From Macrostomum hystrix (Eukaryota; Platyhelminthes; Macrostomidae): a DNA stretch of 64,000 nucleotides. Location: assembly GCA_950097015.1 (NCBI GenBank), contig CATNEN010000001.1, forward strand, positions 8,737,001 through 8,801,000, read 5' to 3'. Shown here piece by piece: positions 25,401 through 34,600 of this stretch (its first letter is position 1; each line of letters begins with the position of its first letter). The position numbers and the translations under genes are program-made. The notes beneath the pieces are model-generated. The model saw only the letters and a list, made by a program, of their open reading frames with translations. It made no database searches and was not told the origin of the DNA.

Positions 25401-26604
25401 ATCTCTCCCGTGTCTCATCTCTCCCGTGTCTCATCTCTTCCGTGTCTCATCTCTCCCGTGTCTCATCTCTCCCGTGTCTCATCTTTCCCGTGTTTAATCT
25501 CTCCCGTGTCTCATCTCTCCCGTGTCTCATCTCTCCCGTGTCTCATCTCTCCCGTGTCTCATCTCTCCCGTGTCTCATCTCTTCCGTGTCTCATCTCTCC
25601 CGTGTCTCATCTCTCCCGTGTCTCATCTCTTCCGTGTCTCATCTTTCCCGTGTCTCATCTCTTCCGTGTCTCATCTCTTCCGTGTCTCATCTCTCCCGTG
25701 TCTCATCTCTCCCGTGTCTCATCTCTCCCGTGTCTCATCTCTCCCGTGTCTCATCTCTCGGCCGTGTCTCATCTCTCCCGTGTCTCATCTCTCCCGTGTC
25801 TCATCTCTCCCGTGTCTCATCTCTCCCCTGTCTCATCTCTCCCGTGTCTCATCTCTCCCGTGTCTCATCTCTCCCGTGTCTCATCTCTCCCGTGTCTCAT
25901 CTCTCCCGTGTCTCATCTCTCCCGTGTCTTATCTCTCCCGTGTCTCATCTCTTCTGTGTCTCATCTCTCCCGTGTCTAATCTCTCCCGTGTCTCATCTCT
26001 CCCGTGTCTCATCTCTCCCGTGTCTCATCTCTCCCGTGTCTCATCTCTCCCGTGTCTCATCTCTCCCGTGTCTCATCTCTCCCGTGTCTCATCTCTCCCG
26101 TGTCTCATCTCTCCCGTGTCTCATCTCTCCCGTGTCTCATCTCTCCCGTGTCTCATCTCTCCCGTGTCTCATCTCTCCCGTGTCTCATCTCTCCCGTGTC
26201 TCATCTCTCGGCCGTGTCTCATCTCTCCCGTGTCTCATCTCTTCCGTGTCTCATCTCTCCCGTGTCTCATCTCTCCCGTATCTCATCTCTCCCGTGTCTC
26301 ATCTCTCCCGTGTCTCATCTCTTCCGTGTCTCATCTCTCCCGTGTCTCATCTCTCCCGTGTCTCATCTCTCCCCTGTTTCATCTCTTCCCTGTCTTATCT
26401 TAAAATGATACCGAAAATTCTTCTCTGTACAGGTTTCTCATCCGTCCGTCGTCGCTATCACCAGAGGCTTCGCCCCTCGTGAGCCAGCGTCGAACCAGTG
26501 CGTCATTAGCAACCGCCCATGTAGCCAATAATGCAAATCAGATTTACACATCAGCCGAGAGACTGGCAGTGCCGCAAGTCAAATCGGCGCCAATTATTGG
26601 ATAA
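4761..26604 (+). CDS. slo2: Slo2/KCNT sodium-activated-type potassium channel (5' end missing)
   Basis: Spliced gene for a large-conductance Slo2-family K+ channel of the plasma membrane. Supported exons: 4761-4838, 5796-5904, 5990-6064, 6252-6335, 8438-8881, 11159-11295, 11379-11442, 11565-11673, 11764-11872, 11964-12113, 14322-14560, 15166-15249, 16403-16726, 18236-18308, 19018-19368, 20179-20611, 24512-24664, 24747-24982 and 26433-26604 (TAA at 26602). All junctions are GT-AG and all phases join, giving about 1,140 residues. Order matches vertebrate KCNT throughout: end of the S1-S2 loop, S2-S6 with the TVGYGD filter, RCK1, a variable linker, RCK2 and C-terminal tail. The N-terminal tail and S1 are missing or only tentatively placed at 2018-2072. 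AATAAA lies 60 bp past the stop. Oddities: a glutamine tract in the linker, altered residues at the reported Na+ site, and introns filled with minisatellites. Family assignment is firm; KCNT1 versus KCNT2 orthology is not meaningful here. Confidence 0.94.
4979..5447. repeat. 14-bp pyrimidine-rich minisatellite in slo2 intron
   Basis: About 33 copies of a 14-bp unit CTCCTGTCTCTCAT with CAT/CGT and CTC/TTC variants. It is all pyrimidine-rich on the sense strand. The unit is similar in composition to the 16-bp CTCATCTCTCCCGTGT unit found elsewhere. Overlapping frames of about 170 codons in two phases are translations of the repeat. 5448-5795 holds no other feature. Confidence 0.95.
6106..6210. 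repeat. Short AGATTAGACT-type degenerate repeat
   Basis: Irregular 10-12 bp repeats around AGATTAGACTAG inside the 187-bp slo2 intron 6065-6251. It is short and much less regular than the arrays in the long introns. Confidence 0.7.
6366..6470. repeat. 12-bp repeat AATCGTAGATAG
   Basis: Roughly eight degenerate copies of a 12-bp unit (AATCGTAGATAG, AGTCGCAGATAG) starting about 30 bp after the slo2 donor at 6336. Confidence 0.85.
6471..8145. other. AT-rich intron sequence, no feature recognised
   Basis: Interior of the slo2 intron 6336-8437. AT-rich and non-repetitive until 8080. A 98-codon open stretch at 7548-7844 has no recognisable domain and no convincing splice sites in phase, so it is not called. 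Confidence 0.6.
8146..8413. repeat. 20-bp minisatellite TGTTAGACAGGAGTGTCACC
   Basis: About 13 copies of the 20-bp unit, ending 24 bp before the pore exon's acceptor. The first 9-10 bases, TGTTAGACA, are shared with the 20-bp arrays at 32990 (reverse strand) and 63727. Confidence 0.96.
8438..8881 (+). CDS. slo2: slo2 exon for S4-S5 linker, S5, pore, S6 and start of RCK1
   Basis: The largest slo2 exon: 148 whole codons, phase 0 at both ends. It encodes S5, the pore helix and selectivity filter ([17 protein letters not shown]), S6 ([19 protein letters not shown]) and the conserved entry to RCK1 ([15 protein letters not shown], then [14 protein letters not shown]). TVGYGD is the K+ selectivity signature, and the flanking [11 protein letters not shown] matches KCNT CGIQHLERAGE. 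The donor is CAG|GTAGGG. Confidence 0.97.
9044..9860. repeat. 20-bp minisatellite ACTAATCTCTACCCTAATTG
   Basis: About 40 copies in the slo2 intron 8882-11158. A second unit type containing GGTTATCTAAATCTATCTAA is interspersed several times, giving a higher-order pattern. Each unit contains CCCTAA once, but the 20-bp period rules out telomeric sequence. 9861-10683 carries no recognised feature. Confidence 0.96.
10684..11095. repeat. 16-bp minisatellite GAGACACGGGAGAGAT
   Basis: About 26 nearly identical copies. The reverse complement is exactly the unit of the arrays at 24997-26402 and 54655-55163. Here the purine-rich strand is the sense strand of slo2, opposite to those arrays. It ends 63 bp before the acceptor of the exon at 11159. 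Three overlapping open frames on the minus strand are repeat translations. Confidence 0.97.
11159..12113 (+). CDS. slo2: slo2 exons for RCK1
   Basis: Five exons (11159-11295, 11379-11442, 11565-11673, 11764-11872, 11964-12113) separated by introns of 83-122 bp. They encode the first cytoplasmic RCK domain: [100 protein letters not shown], and [18 protein letters not shown]. Each aligns with the same stretch of vertebrate KCNT. This compact exon cluster is the only part of the gene without minisatellites. Confidence 0.96.
12262..14196. repeat. 31-bp minisatellite in slo2 intron
   Basis: About 62 copies of a 31-bp unit containing CAGATCCTCAAATTAGCATC followed by CAAAACACTCA. Variation is low: AGATCC/AGGTCC, and a four-base deletion giving a 27-bp unit several times. 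It fills most of the intron 12114-14321. Shares period and the CAGATC start with the arrays at 3361 and 55619. Confidence 0.98.
14322..16726 (+). CDS. slo2: slo2 exons for end of RCK1 and the variable linker
   Basis: 14322-14560 encodes the end of RCK1 ([28 protein letters not shown]), as in KCNT. 15166-15249 (28 codons across junctions) encodes a short linker piece whose [13 protein letters not shown] loosely resembles KCNT SIIASMGTVAMD. 16403-16726 encodes a low-complexity segment: a run of 12 CAG codons (16417-16452) giving Gln, then an Ala-rich stretch, then [14 protein letters not shown], matching [16 protein letters not shown]. The last two exons both begin and end in phase 1, so each could be skipped without a frameshift. 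The 15166 exon is the least certain. Confidence 0.85.
14707..14985. repeat. 34-bp minisatellite, C-rich
   Basis: About eight copies of a roughly 34-bp unit built on CACCCCGTCCTCCACTCTCT followed by TACCATCAGAACA, within slo2 intron 14561-15165. Later copies diverge. Confidence 0.9.
15751..16320. repeat. 5-bp microsatellite (CTCAT/CTAAT)n
   Basis: About 570 bp of five-base repeats, mainly TCTCA and TCTAA, interrupted and degenerate near 16215-16240. It ends about 80 bp before the acceptor of the glutamine-tract exon at 16403. Confidence 0.96.
16417..16452 (+). repeat. (CAG)12 coding trinucleotide repeat
   Basis: Twelve uninterrupted CAG codons within the slo2 exon 16403-16726, read as glutamine in the frame set by both splice junctions. 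An interrupted CAG CAG AAG precedes it and CTG CAG follows. It is probably length-polymorphic. Confidence 0.95.
16951..17679. repeat. 20-bp minisatellite ACACCCTAGAATCTTATCTT
   Basis: About 31 regular 20-bp copies from 17060, preceded by a composite of the same unit with GGCACCCTCTTCTCTG (16951-17060) and by scattered degenerate copies from about 16757. In slo2 intron 16727-18235. The rest of the intron, 17680-18235, is AT-rich without features. Confidence 0.96.
18236..20611 (+). CDS. slo2: slo2 exons for the acidic linker and RCK2
   Basis: 18236-18308 is an acidic 24-residue linker ([10 protein letters not shown]). 19018-19368 starts RCK2: [15 protein letters not shown], then a Cys-rich [16 protein letters not shown] stretch, [14 protein letters not shown], and [15 protein letters not shown]. 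20179-20611 continues it: [48 protein letters not shown] and [17 protein letters not shown], all close to KCNT. At 19289-19306 the residues are E-K-Q-P-D-R where vertebrate Slo2.2 has D-N-K-P-D-H; the Asp and His are the reported Na+-coordinating pair. Confidence 0.96.
18413..18795. repeat. 34-bp minisatellite containing a palindrome
   Basis: About 11 copies of a 34-bp unit with TGTACTGATGCTGTTCAGTC followed by CATGGACTAGCC. When the G variant is present the unit holds the 14-bp perfect palindrome CAGTCCATGGACTG. A lone copy of TGTTCAGTCCATGGACTGG occurs at 30917-30935 in the ZIP gene. Confidence 0.95.
18836..18900 (-). repeat. tRNA-like fragment (possible SINE)
   Basis: On the minus strand the sequence carries a B-box-like GAGTTCGAATCTTAAG after TTCTTAACGTGAGGACGAG. 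No complete cloverleaf is evident. It lies in the slo2 intron 18309-19017. Confidence 0.35.
19436..19905. repeat. GATAGGTTGA-type repeat with 114-bp higher-order unit
   Basis: Short degenerate units such as AGATTGATAGGCTG are organised into a 114-bp higher-order repeat: GATAGGCTGATAGAATGATA starts at 19464, 19578, 19692 and 19806, exactly 114 bp apart. In slo2 intron 19369-20178. Confidence 0.95.
19908..20162 (-). repeat. SINE-like dispersed element
   Basis: Contains GGTACCCATTTAACAGCTGG followed by GTGAACTG...CTTGCTAAAGGACACAA, a motif chain recalled from dispersed repeats of many invertebrates, and then GGGAATCGAACCCCCG, a reversed B-box. A related GGTACCCATTTTACGGCTGG occurs at 30979. It sits between the 114-bp array and the acceptor of the exon at 20179. 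Confidence 0.6.
20879..24496. repeat. 16-bp AT-rich minisatellite, 3.6 kb
   Basis: About 226 copies of ATGACATTATGAATCA with CACTAT and GAATTA variants. Pairs of GAATTA variants recur at intervals near 256 bp (for example about 21464 and 21721), implying block duplication. The array fills nearly all of slo2 intron 20612-24511 and ends 15 bp before the acceptor AG. It is one of the two largest arrays in the window. Confidence 0.98.
24512..26604 (+). CDS. slo2: slo2 exons for the C-terminal tail and stop
   Basis: 24512-24664 encodes [20 protein letters not shown] and EIPIGIYKT, matching [24 protein letters not shown]. 24747-24982 encodes a Pro-rich stretch, then [18 protein letters not shown] and [20 protein letters not shown], matching KCNT LSYVLINPPPDTRLEPSDI. 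The donor is GT|GTAAGT, and the split Val codon is completed at 26433. The last exon 26433-26604 encodes [20 protein letters not shown] and ends APIIG-stop at 26602-26604. The 24665-24746 intron is 82 bp and repeat-free; 24983-26432 is filled by a 16-bp array. Confidence 0.95.
24997..26402. repeat. 16-bp minisatellite CTCATCTCTCCCGTGT, 1.4 kb
   Basis: About 88 copies, starting 14 bp after the slo2 donor and ending 30 bp before the acceptor. Variants include TTTCCC, CTTCCG and CTTCTG. Two units near 25759 and 26210 share a GG insertion (TCTCGGCCGTG), indicating block duplication about 450 bp apart. A 490-codon open frame runs through it and several shorter ones overlap; all translate the repeat ([13 protein letters not shown]). 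Confidence 0.98.
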
Positions 26605-26663
26605 CAACAATGGTCGCTGATGCCGATGCGTTGCTAGGCTAAAAATACAAAAGGCGAAACTGA

Positions 26664-26669
26664 AATAAA
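26664..26669 (+). terminator. Candidate slo2 polyadenylation signal AATAAA
   Basis: AATAAA 60 bp after the slo2 stop codon, in AT-rich sequence. Inference from position only. Confidence 0.6.
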
Positions 26670-28470
26670 TTTTTAATAGATTTTAATAATCTTTGTGAAG
26701 TAGTGTTCGAAAGAAATATACAATTGTTAGTCGGCTGCTAATCGGCTTGAAAATTTAACAATATTTTCTTTTTCGTACTATACTGCGTTGCTGTACACCT
26801 AATTAACTATATTTTTTCGACTTCAGCTCGTTGTCTACACTTTGTCTGGTTGTTCTGTTCAAGTTCGTCTTCAAAACTTAAATTATTATGCAGTGTGTAA
26901 AGGGATTTGAAAAAAACATTTTGCTTCGAGTAGCTACAATTAAAGTAAAGTAAAGTATAATAAATTTATGATTTTCTGTCGCTCATTAATTGTTTTCAAT
27001 ATTTTATTGACGATTGACTTAACAATTTTGTCTTATAATTACAGTAAGTGTACATATTTTATTTTTATTTAATAATTTTTTTAAACTAAGCTACTAGAAA
27101 AAAAGGTAATTTTAATAATTACACAGGGTCAGATTTTTTCGTAGTTATGCCGTCAGTTTTCAGAATTAATACATTTTTTTTCGAAACAATTCTGTTTATA
27201 TGAGTTTGATATTTTTAACATAAAGTATCTTTTTATCATCCAATCTTATCTAGTAAAGTAACGCCACAAAATTGCGTCCATCAAAGAAAACAATAACAAT
27301 TGTGTGCTAATTTACTGTGTCATTTACTTTTTGTCTTTTTCTTGCCTTTATAGTTTTTACGCAATACTATATTATATGTCTGATTACTAGCACTTTAGAA
27401 GAAAACTTAACAAATTCACCTAGATATGACGTTAAATATATGTATCGGGGATTTGACTTCGTGTCTAATATCATCCTTTGTTTTGATATACTGCGTTATG
27501 GAAGCGTTAATAAAAAATTGCATGAATTTAATTTCTTTTAAAGCTACCTATTAATTGTGTGACAAACGACAAAGCTATTTGATTTGCAGATGTGAAAGTA
27601 AATTCGTAGCTATAGAAGGTGTTGCTACACGTGTACTATGGGGTATTCGTTCTTAAAAAGCAAAGTGTTTTGTTCGAATAGAAAAGAAATCAAATCAATC
27701 AACCGGGAGATAACATCTGTGTAATCATAATAAGTATTTTAAATCGTTGCCTAAGTGACTAAGATACTGTACATGAAATTGCATATGTGAACAATAAAAG
27801 CGTGTAAAATATGCTTGACGAAAAACTTGGAATTGTAACATTAAAACTAGCGGTAAATTGACACGCAAGCGGCACTAGAAAGCTTCTAAAAATACCGGCA
27901 TTAACTCTGTTTTATTAAAACTCTGTTTCTATTAAAAATGGCGAATGCTTTTATAGATTGGTCAAAACATGCATTTATAAGAATGATTGTTTGGTCTTTC
28001 CAAGTGTTTTCAATTTAAAAGCCATGCTGCAGATAAAATCTTATTAGAGGTTTTAAGTCTAACAAGTTTAAAAATTAATCGGTTTCAGTTGTGAAAAAGC
28101 AATTACAGTAACAGCAATGTAGTGGAGGTACGTACAGGAAATTTTCACGCTGCTCCAAGAGGGCGAGTTATATATATCCTTTCACTGTAAACATAGGTTT
28201 TTGTGATAAAAAAAATTTCTTTGCTTCGCTATGAAAAAGAAGCATGGATTCATGCAACGTAAGCTGGATCATGTACAGCTTATAAAAAATATACTATTTT
28301 TATGAACCTTTTATGCAAATTGTGTATATTTCCCAAAAACGCATAAAGCAATAGGATTAATCTCCAACAAAAGCTAGATGTGTGTGGGTTTTTTAAAGGT
28401 TTCTTATAATAAGGCGTAAAATAAAATTTAATGCGTTAATTTAAATTTATACAAAGCTTCCGGATTCATT
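26670..28470. other. AT-rich intergenic gap between convergent genes
   Basis: Separates the 3' end of slo2 (+) from the 3' end of the ZIP gene (-). No reading frame with recognisable content, no array and no RNA gene was seen. ATTAAA on the minus strand at 28432-28427 is a possible weak polyadenylation signal for the ZIP gene. Confidence 0.6.
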
Positions 28471-28617
28471 TCAAAGTTTTATATCGCCGCCAAAGATTGC
28501 AATTAGCATAATGAGTCCGTAGCCAACCAGAATGCCGCAGTTTTGCAATATGAAAATTCGCCACTTGCTCAGGCCGTGCTCCTTTGCTGAGTCGACGGCC
28601 TCATTTACTTCGGGCAT
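28471..28617 (-). CDS. SLC39A14-like: ZIP exon 6: TM7-TM8 and C-terminus
   Basis: 49 codons including TGA (28473-28471). It begins MPEVNEAVDS directly after the GGGMFLYISLVDM of exon 5, as ZIP8/14 have ADMFPEMND. It ends with the last membrane helix, CGILVGYGLIMLIAIFGG, and a short DIKL tail, as expected for this family. The acceptor is CTGTACAG. Confidence 0.92.
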   Translation of the reverse strand: MPEVNEAVDSAKEHGLSKWRIFILQNCGILVGYGLIMLIAIFGGDIKL

Positions 28618-31600
28618 CTGTACAGAGGCGGGGCGGGTGACGCGATAGAATGGATTCTGCTAGTCGTTGGTACAGAAAAGGTTATACTTTATACGCATGA
28701 GACTATATATAGTTTTCGAGCAGAGTTCGTTTTGTTTTGTCTGAAATTTTCTTCTGCTGTGTGTACTACTCCGAACAAGATACAGTGCTTGACTTGACAG
28801 AGAGACTTGCTCGGTTCAGAATGATAAACAAAGTTTTCATAGAAAACCTTTATTTAGACAGAACGCTGTGAATTGAGTTGCGTCTAAAATTTAGGCTTGA
28901 TCAGTGAAACTAGGGAAATTCGCGTCAGGGTGTCCATTCTAGGTCCAGCAGTCCGTCTCAAAAAGGTAGGTCACCACCGAAGACGGAGATGGGGCAGGCT
29001 GCACATTCGGGTGACATGCTGATAAAGTTTGAATTCCGGGCAAGACCGCACTGAGGCGCCGTGCTGATTCGTGTATTAGGGGTGTAGGAAATACACTAGG
29101 GCTTATAAGAAAAAATCTGACCTTCGGCCAGAACCATTGAATATCTCGACGGTCTGAAGAGATTTCAGAAGATGCGCAACAAAAGGTTGGCCCGCGTTCT
29201 TGAGTTTCGTGTGCTCGCGTTGCTCCGTTCGGGTGCAGCACAAAAATTGTCAGGGGAATTTCTACCCTTGATAGCTCAACTGCTAACGACAGCGTACATC
29301 CCGACACACAAGGAAGGGGCACGAGTCATAATTTTACTTGACATATAAACAAGTTAACTGAATTGAACTTAAAGACAATTGACATTGCCGCGTTCTCAAG
29401 CTAACCGACAGACAGTGTCTCTACAAATGCACCTAGGTTAACCTGTAACAATGGCTTGTTTATTTGTCTTATTGTACCTCGCTCTTTTTATGAAATGACT
29501 GCTCTCAGACAACTTAAATATTTTGTAACTACCTTCTGTGACCTTCTTTGACCTTTAATTTATTATATTTTTTTTCGAAGTGATTTAGAACTCTGCTTGT
29601 TTCAAATAGAAAATTGAACTACCAAGGGGGGTTTTTGTGCTGTACCAGAAGAGAGCAACGCAAGCACACGAAACTTAAGAACTCGGGCCAAATTTTTGTT
29701 GCGCATCATTCAATGGTTCTTGCCGAAGGTCAGATTTTTTCTGTAAGGCTAGTTAGTGTATTTCATACACCCATATACACGAGTTAGCACTGCGCCTCAG
29801 TGTGGCCTTGCCAGGCCTTCAAAATTTATCTGAATTTCCCCGAATGTGCCTGTGCATCATCTCCATCTTCATGGTAACCTACCTTTATCTAGACGGACTG
29901 ATGGACCTTCAAGGGCTACAACAGGTGGAACTAGGCCACTATGGACACACTAACGCGAATTTCTCCAATGTCTCCTAAATATCAGGCGCAGCTCAACCAC
30001 GGTACAACATCGCCCAGTCTGTCAACCAATCACAGTCACCACCTAACGCTGTTTGCATTCAGGCGCTGCCAAAATAATTTTATGGCGGGGGGAAATTTCC
30101 CATTGGTATAAAAAACGGCCGGAAAGAAGGATTTGTAGTACTACTGTAGTTCAAACATGTACTAACAAGCTTAAGACAGACTCACCATATCGACGAGGCT
30201 GATATAGAGAAACATGCCTCCTCCGGCGGCAAAGATCCACACGCTGAAGCCGGCAATTTCGCCTAGCAACACGCCAATGACGAAGCCGATGTAGCAAACG
30301 CAGGCCGACAAAGCGTTGGTGGTGGCGGCCATCGGCATGGACATCCCGGCCGTCAGCAGGATGGCAAAGTCGCCCAATTCGTGCGGCAGCTCCTCGCAAA
30401 GGATGGCAAGTCCGATGCTGACTCCAGTCATGGGCGAGCGAACAAACGCGGCTCCCAGGCTGATGCCGTCAACGAAGTTGTGCAGAGCGTCGCCTAGCAT
30501 CACCATCCAGGCCACGGACTGCACGGCGGACAGTCTCGCACGAAGTGACAGACCGCGATTGCTGCTCGACCTTCTCTCCAGCTTCTTCTTCGATTCCTCC
30601 GGACGATGCACCCCCGACGAGGAGTCCGTCTCAGCGATGACGATTGAGTGACGGTTGCTATGCTGTTCGCTCTGACTGTGGTGCTGATGGTTCAGCTGCT
30701 GCTCTTCCGTTTCGCTTTTCGCTAGCTCCAAGCCATGCAGATGACCGTTGTGTTCTGCGCCTTGTGACTAGTCGAAATTGTGGAGCAGTCACACTTATTT
30801 TTAGTTTCTCGCAATACGAAAAATATCTATGATATAGATTGTTGAAAACAATCTAACCATATATGGGTCGCATGTACGGCTAGAAGTTGACGGAGTTTTC
30901 AGTGGCTCTGTACACCTGTTCAGTCCATGGACTGGGGAGACGCCGCACCAACTCTTAATAACCTAAGTTGATACTGGTACCCATTTTACGGCTGGATAAA
31001 CTGAAGTCCACTTGCTCGGGGCACAACTGGCAGAGTGGCAGAGCGGTGAACGCGTCTGTCGCACCAAGTTCCCTGAGTTCGATTCCGCGGCGAGCCCACA
31101 TTCGTTTGGGACGCAGGAGTCGATTGAATGGCAAAATTAAGCTGGTATCACCGCGGATTCGAGCTCAGGGACCTCGGTGCGAGGTCGCTAAGACGCTCAT
31201 TCTCTAACTGAAAATCGGCTTTACACACGAATTGTACATCAAAGGCTCTAATGACCCCGATCATTATCCCTGAGGGTTATCCCTGACTCACCCTCAAGCC
31301 GAGTAGTTCCTTGAGCATTCGCTCCAGCACAAAGAACAGGTAGATACCACCGAAGGCACCGCAGCAGCGCCAGATGTACCAGGGTCGGTCTGTCAGGAAC
31401 TGAGCCCAGCCGTCCTTCTCCGCTCTGGTTGACGCGAACCGTCTGATCACTGACACACCGGAGTTGACCTCCTCGTGTATAAATGCCAGCTGCAGGGCCT
31501 GCGGTTTCGGAGATTAGAGACAGAAGAGAAGTAGACATAGAATGAGAAAGGTAGATCGACGAGAGGTAGACAGGGAAGACAGGGGAGAGAGGTGGACAGG

Positions 31601-34600
31601 GAGAGAGGTGGACAGGGAGAGAGGTGGACAGGGAGAGAGGTGGTCAGGGAGTGAGGTGGACAGGGAGAGAGGTGGACAGGGAGTGAGGTGGAGAGGGAGT
31701 GAGATGGACAGGTAGTGAGGTGGACAGGGAGTGAGGTGGAGAGGGAGTGAGGTGGAGAGGGAGTGAGATGGACAGGTAGTGAGGTGGTCAGGGAGTGAGG
31801 TGGTTAGGGAGTGAGGTGGACAGGGAGAGAGGTGGAGAGGGAGTGAGATGGACAGGTAGTGAGGTGGACAGGGAGTGAGGTGGAGAGGGAGTGAGGTGGA
31901 GAGGGAGTGAGATGGACAGGTAGTGAGGTGGTCAGGGAGTGAGGTGGTTAGGGAGTGAGGTGGACAGGGAGAGAGGTAGACGGGGAGAGAGGTAGACTGG
32001 TAGAGAAGGATATGCTATAATTGTTAGCTATAATTATAAAAACTGCATTGGACAAAACTACATACATAAAAAGTGCATACAGACTTTTGATAAACAATTC
32101 CGCATAATAACGAAAGTACAGTTAAATGGCCTTTGAAATATAACCATTTACTCTTTTTTGTTATAAAAGTCACTCGTGGAAAGACACCTAAAATAAAAAA
32201 TTGGGCCGCAGAAAAGACGCTTCAACGGAGGTCAGTTTTTTTGAGTTGCCAAAATCTCTTTCACCTCTTCTCTCTGTCCTGCTTTGTTAAGACACAAATA
32301 AACAGCTGTGGTTTTATTATCTATCTTCACATTAGATCACTATTCTGATAATAGTTCTATTCTCTGTCCTCTTATCTTTATAGGCACTCCAGGTTGAGAC
32401 AGGTAGTGTGTAGTGTGTAGTGTGTACGTGCTTGTCTAACGTGTTCTATAGTGCCACAATGTGCTAGTAACGAACTAAGCAAGACAGTTTACTCGACTGT
32501 CAAAGTCTTTTTTTTGGCTTGAAATTGGTTTCCATCTGTTGTCTTTGTGTCTATCTTCTGTCAAATCATGAAGTTGTGGCGACAAAAGCAGCGATGTGAT
32601 ATCACATAATTTCTTGACTCTGCATTTTTAAACCGTTTTTTCTTACGTTTAGGAGTTTCACATTACTTATGTTTCCAGTAAACATTTCGGGTCTCTCCTA
32701 AGTGCTCTTTTATTACCAAATCACTGGTCCGGTACAGTTTAAGCTCAATTTCACCAGTGAACTGCGCAATGTCACAACTCTATGGCAGTTAAACGAGTAG
32801 TGGGGGTATTTAAAACTGGCGAACCTGTTAATAGCAGCATACTTGGTATGTAATAATCTGCACTTCTAAAAGTTTTTTCATACTAGCTTTGATTAGTAGC
32901 TTCTAAGATGTTAATTAAAAAATAGTTTCTTCTACTTTTAAACAGCTGTTTATAAGCTTAAACACCTAGCTGACAGATGATCAACTCGCTTAACAGTTGC
33001 CGCACTTGTCTAACAGTTGCCACACTTGTCTCTAACAGTTGTCACCCTTGTCTAACAGTTGTCACCCTTGTCTAACAGTTGGCACACTTGTCTAAAATAT
33101 GTCACACTTGTCTAACAGTTGCCACACTTGTCTAACAGTTGCCACACTTGTCTAACAGTTGCCACACTTGTCTAACAGTTGCCACACTTGTCTAACAGTT
33201 GTCCCACTTGTCTAACAGTTGCCGCACTTGTCTAACAGTTGCCGCACTTGTCTAACAGTTGCCACACTTGTCTAAAATATGTCACACTTGTCTAACAGTT
33301 GCCACACTTGTCTAACAGTTGCCACACTTGTCTAAAATATGTCACACTTGTCTAACAGTTGCCACACTTGTCTAACAGTCGCCACACTTGTCTAACAGTT
33401 GTCCCACTTGTCTAACAGTTGCCACACTTGTCTAACAGTTGCCGCACTTGTCTAACAGTTGCCGCACTTGTCTATCAGTTGCCACACTTGTCTAACAGTT
33501 GCCACACTAGTCTAACAGATGCCACAATTGTCTAAAATATGTCATACTTGTCTGACAGATGTCACACTTGTCTAACAGTTGCCGCACTTGTCTAACAGTT
33601 GCCGCACTTGTCTAACAGTTGCCACACTTGTCTAACAGTTGCCACACTAGTCTAACAGATGCCACAATTGTCTAAAATATGTCATACTTGTCTGACAGAT
33701 GTCACACTTGTCTAACAGTTGCCGCACTTGTCTAACAGTTGCCGCACTTGTCTAACAGTTGCCACACTTGTCTAACAGTTGCCACACTTGTCTAACAGTT
33801 GCCGCACTTGTCTAACAGTTGCCGCACTTGTCTAACAGTTGCCACACTTGTCTAAAATATGTCATACTTGTCTGACAGATGTCACACTTGTCTAACAGTT
33901 GCCACACTTGTCTAACAGTTGTCACACTTGTCTCTAACCGTTGTCCCACTTGTCTAACAGTTGCCACACTTGTCTAAAATATGTCACACTTGTCTAAAAT
34001 ATGTCACACTTGTCTAACACACGTCACACTTGTCTAACAGATGTCACACTTGTCTACTAGATATTACACTTGTCTACTAGATGCCCCACTTGTCTACTAG
34101 ATGTCACACTTGTCTACTAGATATCACACTTGTCTAACAGATGTCACAATTGTCTAACAGATGCTACACTTGTCTAACAGATGTAGCCCATGTGTAACAG
34201 GTGATAGACTTGCACCACAGGAGGGATTGATCTGTGTAGAATTTACAAGAAGCCAAAGAGAGCATTGCACCAAAGAGCATGGAGAAACTCACGTCAGGTA
34301 GCAGAATAAGCAAAGCCGTAGCGATCAGTGATCCAACGGCTAGAGCGGTCATGAAGGTGAGCATTAACCGGTAGAAACTTTTGCCCATCATCGGTGTGAA
34401 AGCGATGCCGAGGAGGGAGCACAGGTTAATGATAGTGACGCACAACAGACCGTAGCCCCACACTGCAAAAAAAGATGACAAAAAGGAAGGCATAAACTTT
34501 CTGGCTTCTTTCTAATTTTTTAGATTACGCGCGTTTCATTAATTTCACCTTGAGCAGTCGTGGTCTCTTCGTAATGCTCCATAGAGGTGGTGTTGTCTAT

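Noticed and set aside
25010-26482. 490-codon frame of [13 protein letters not shown] repeats
   Set aside because: Translation of the 16-bp array in the last slo2 intron; several frames are open at once, and it runs into the last slo2 exon in the wrong frame.
28939-29322. 127-codon minus-strand frame in the ZIP intron
   Set aside because: Coincides with a fold-back arm and shows no recognisable domain.
30316-30651. 111-codon plus-strand frame opposite the ZIP gene
   Set aside because: Antisense shadow of the conserved ZIP exon 30186-30767.
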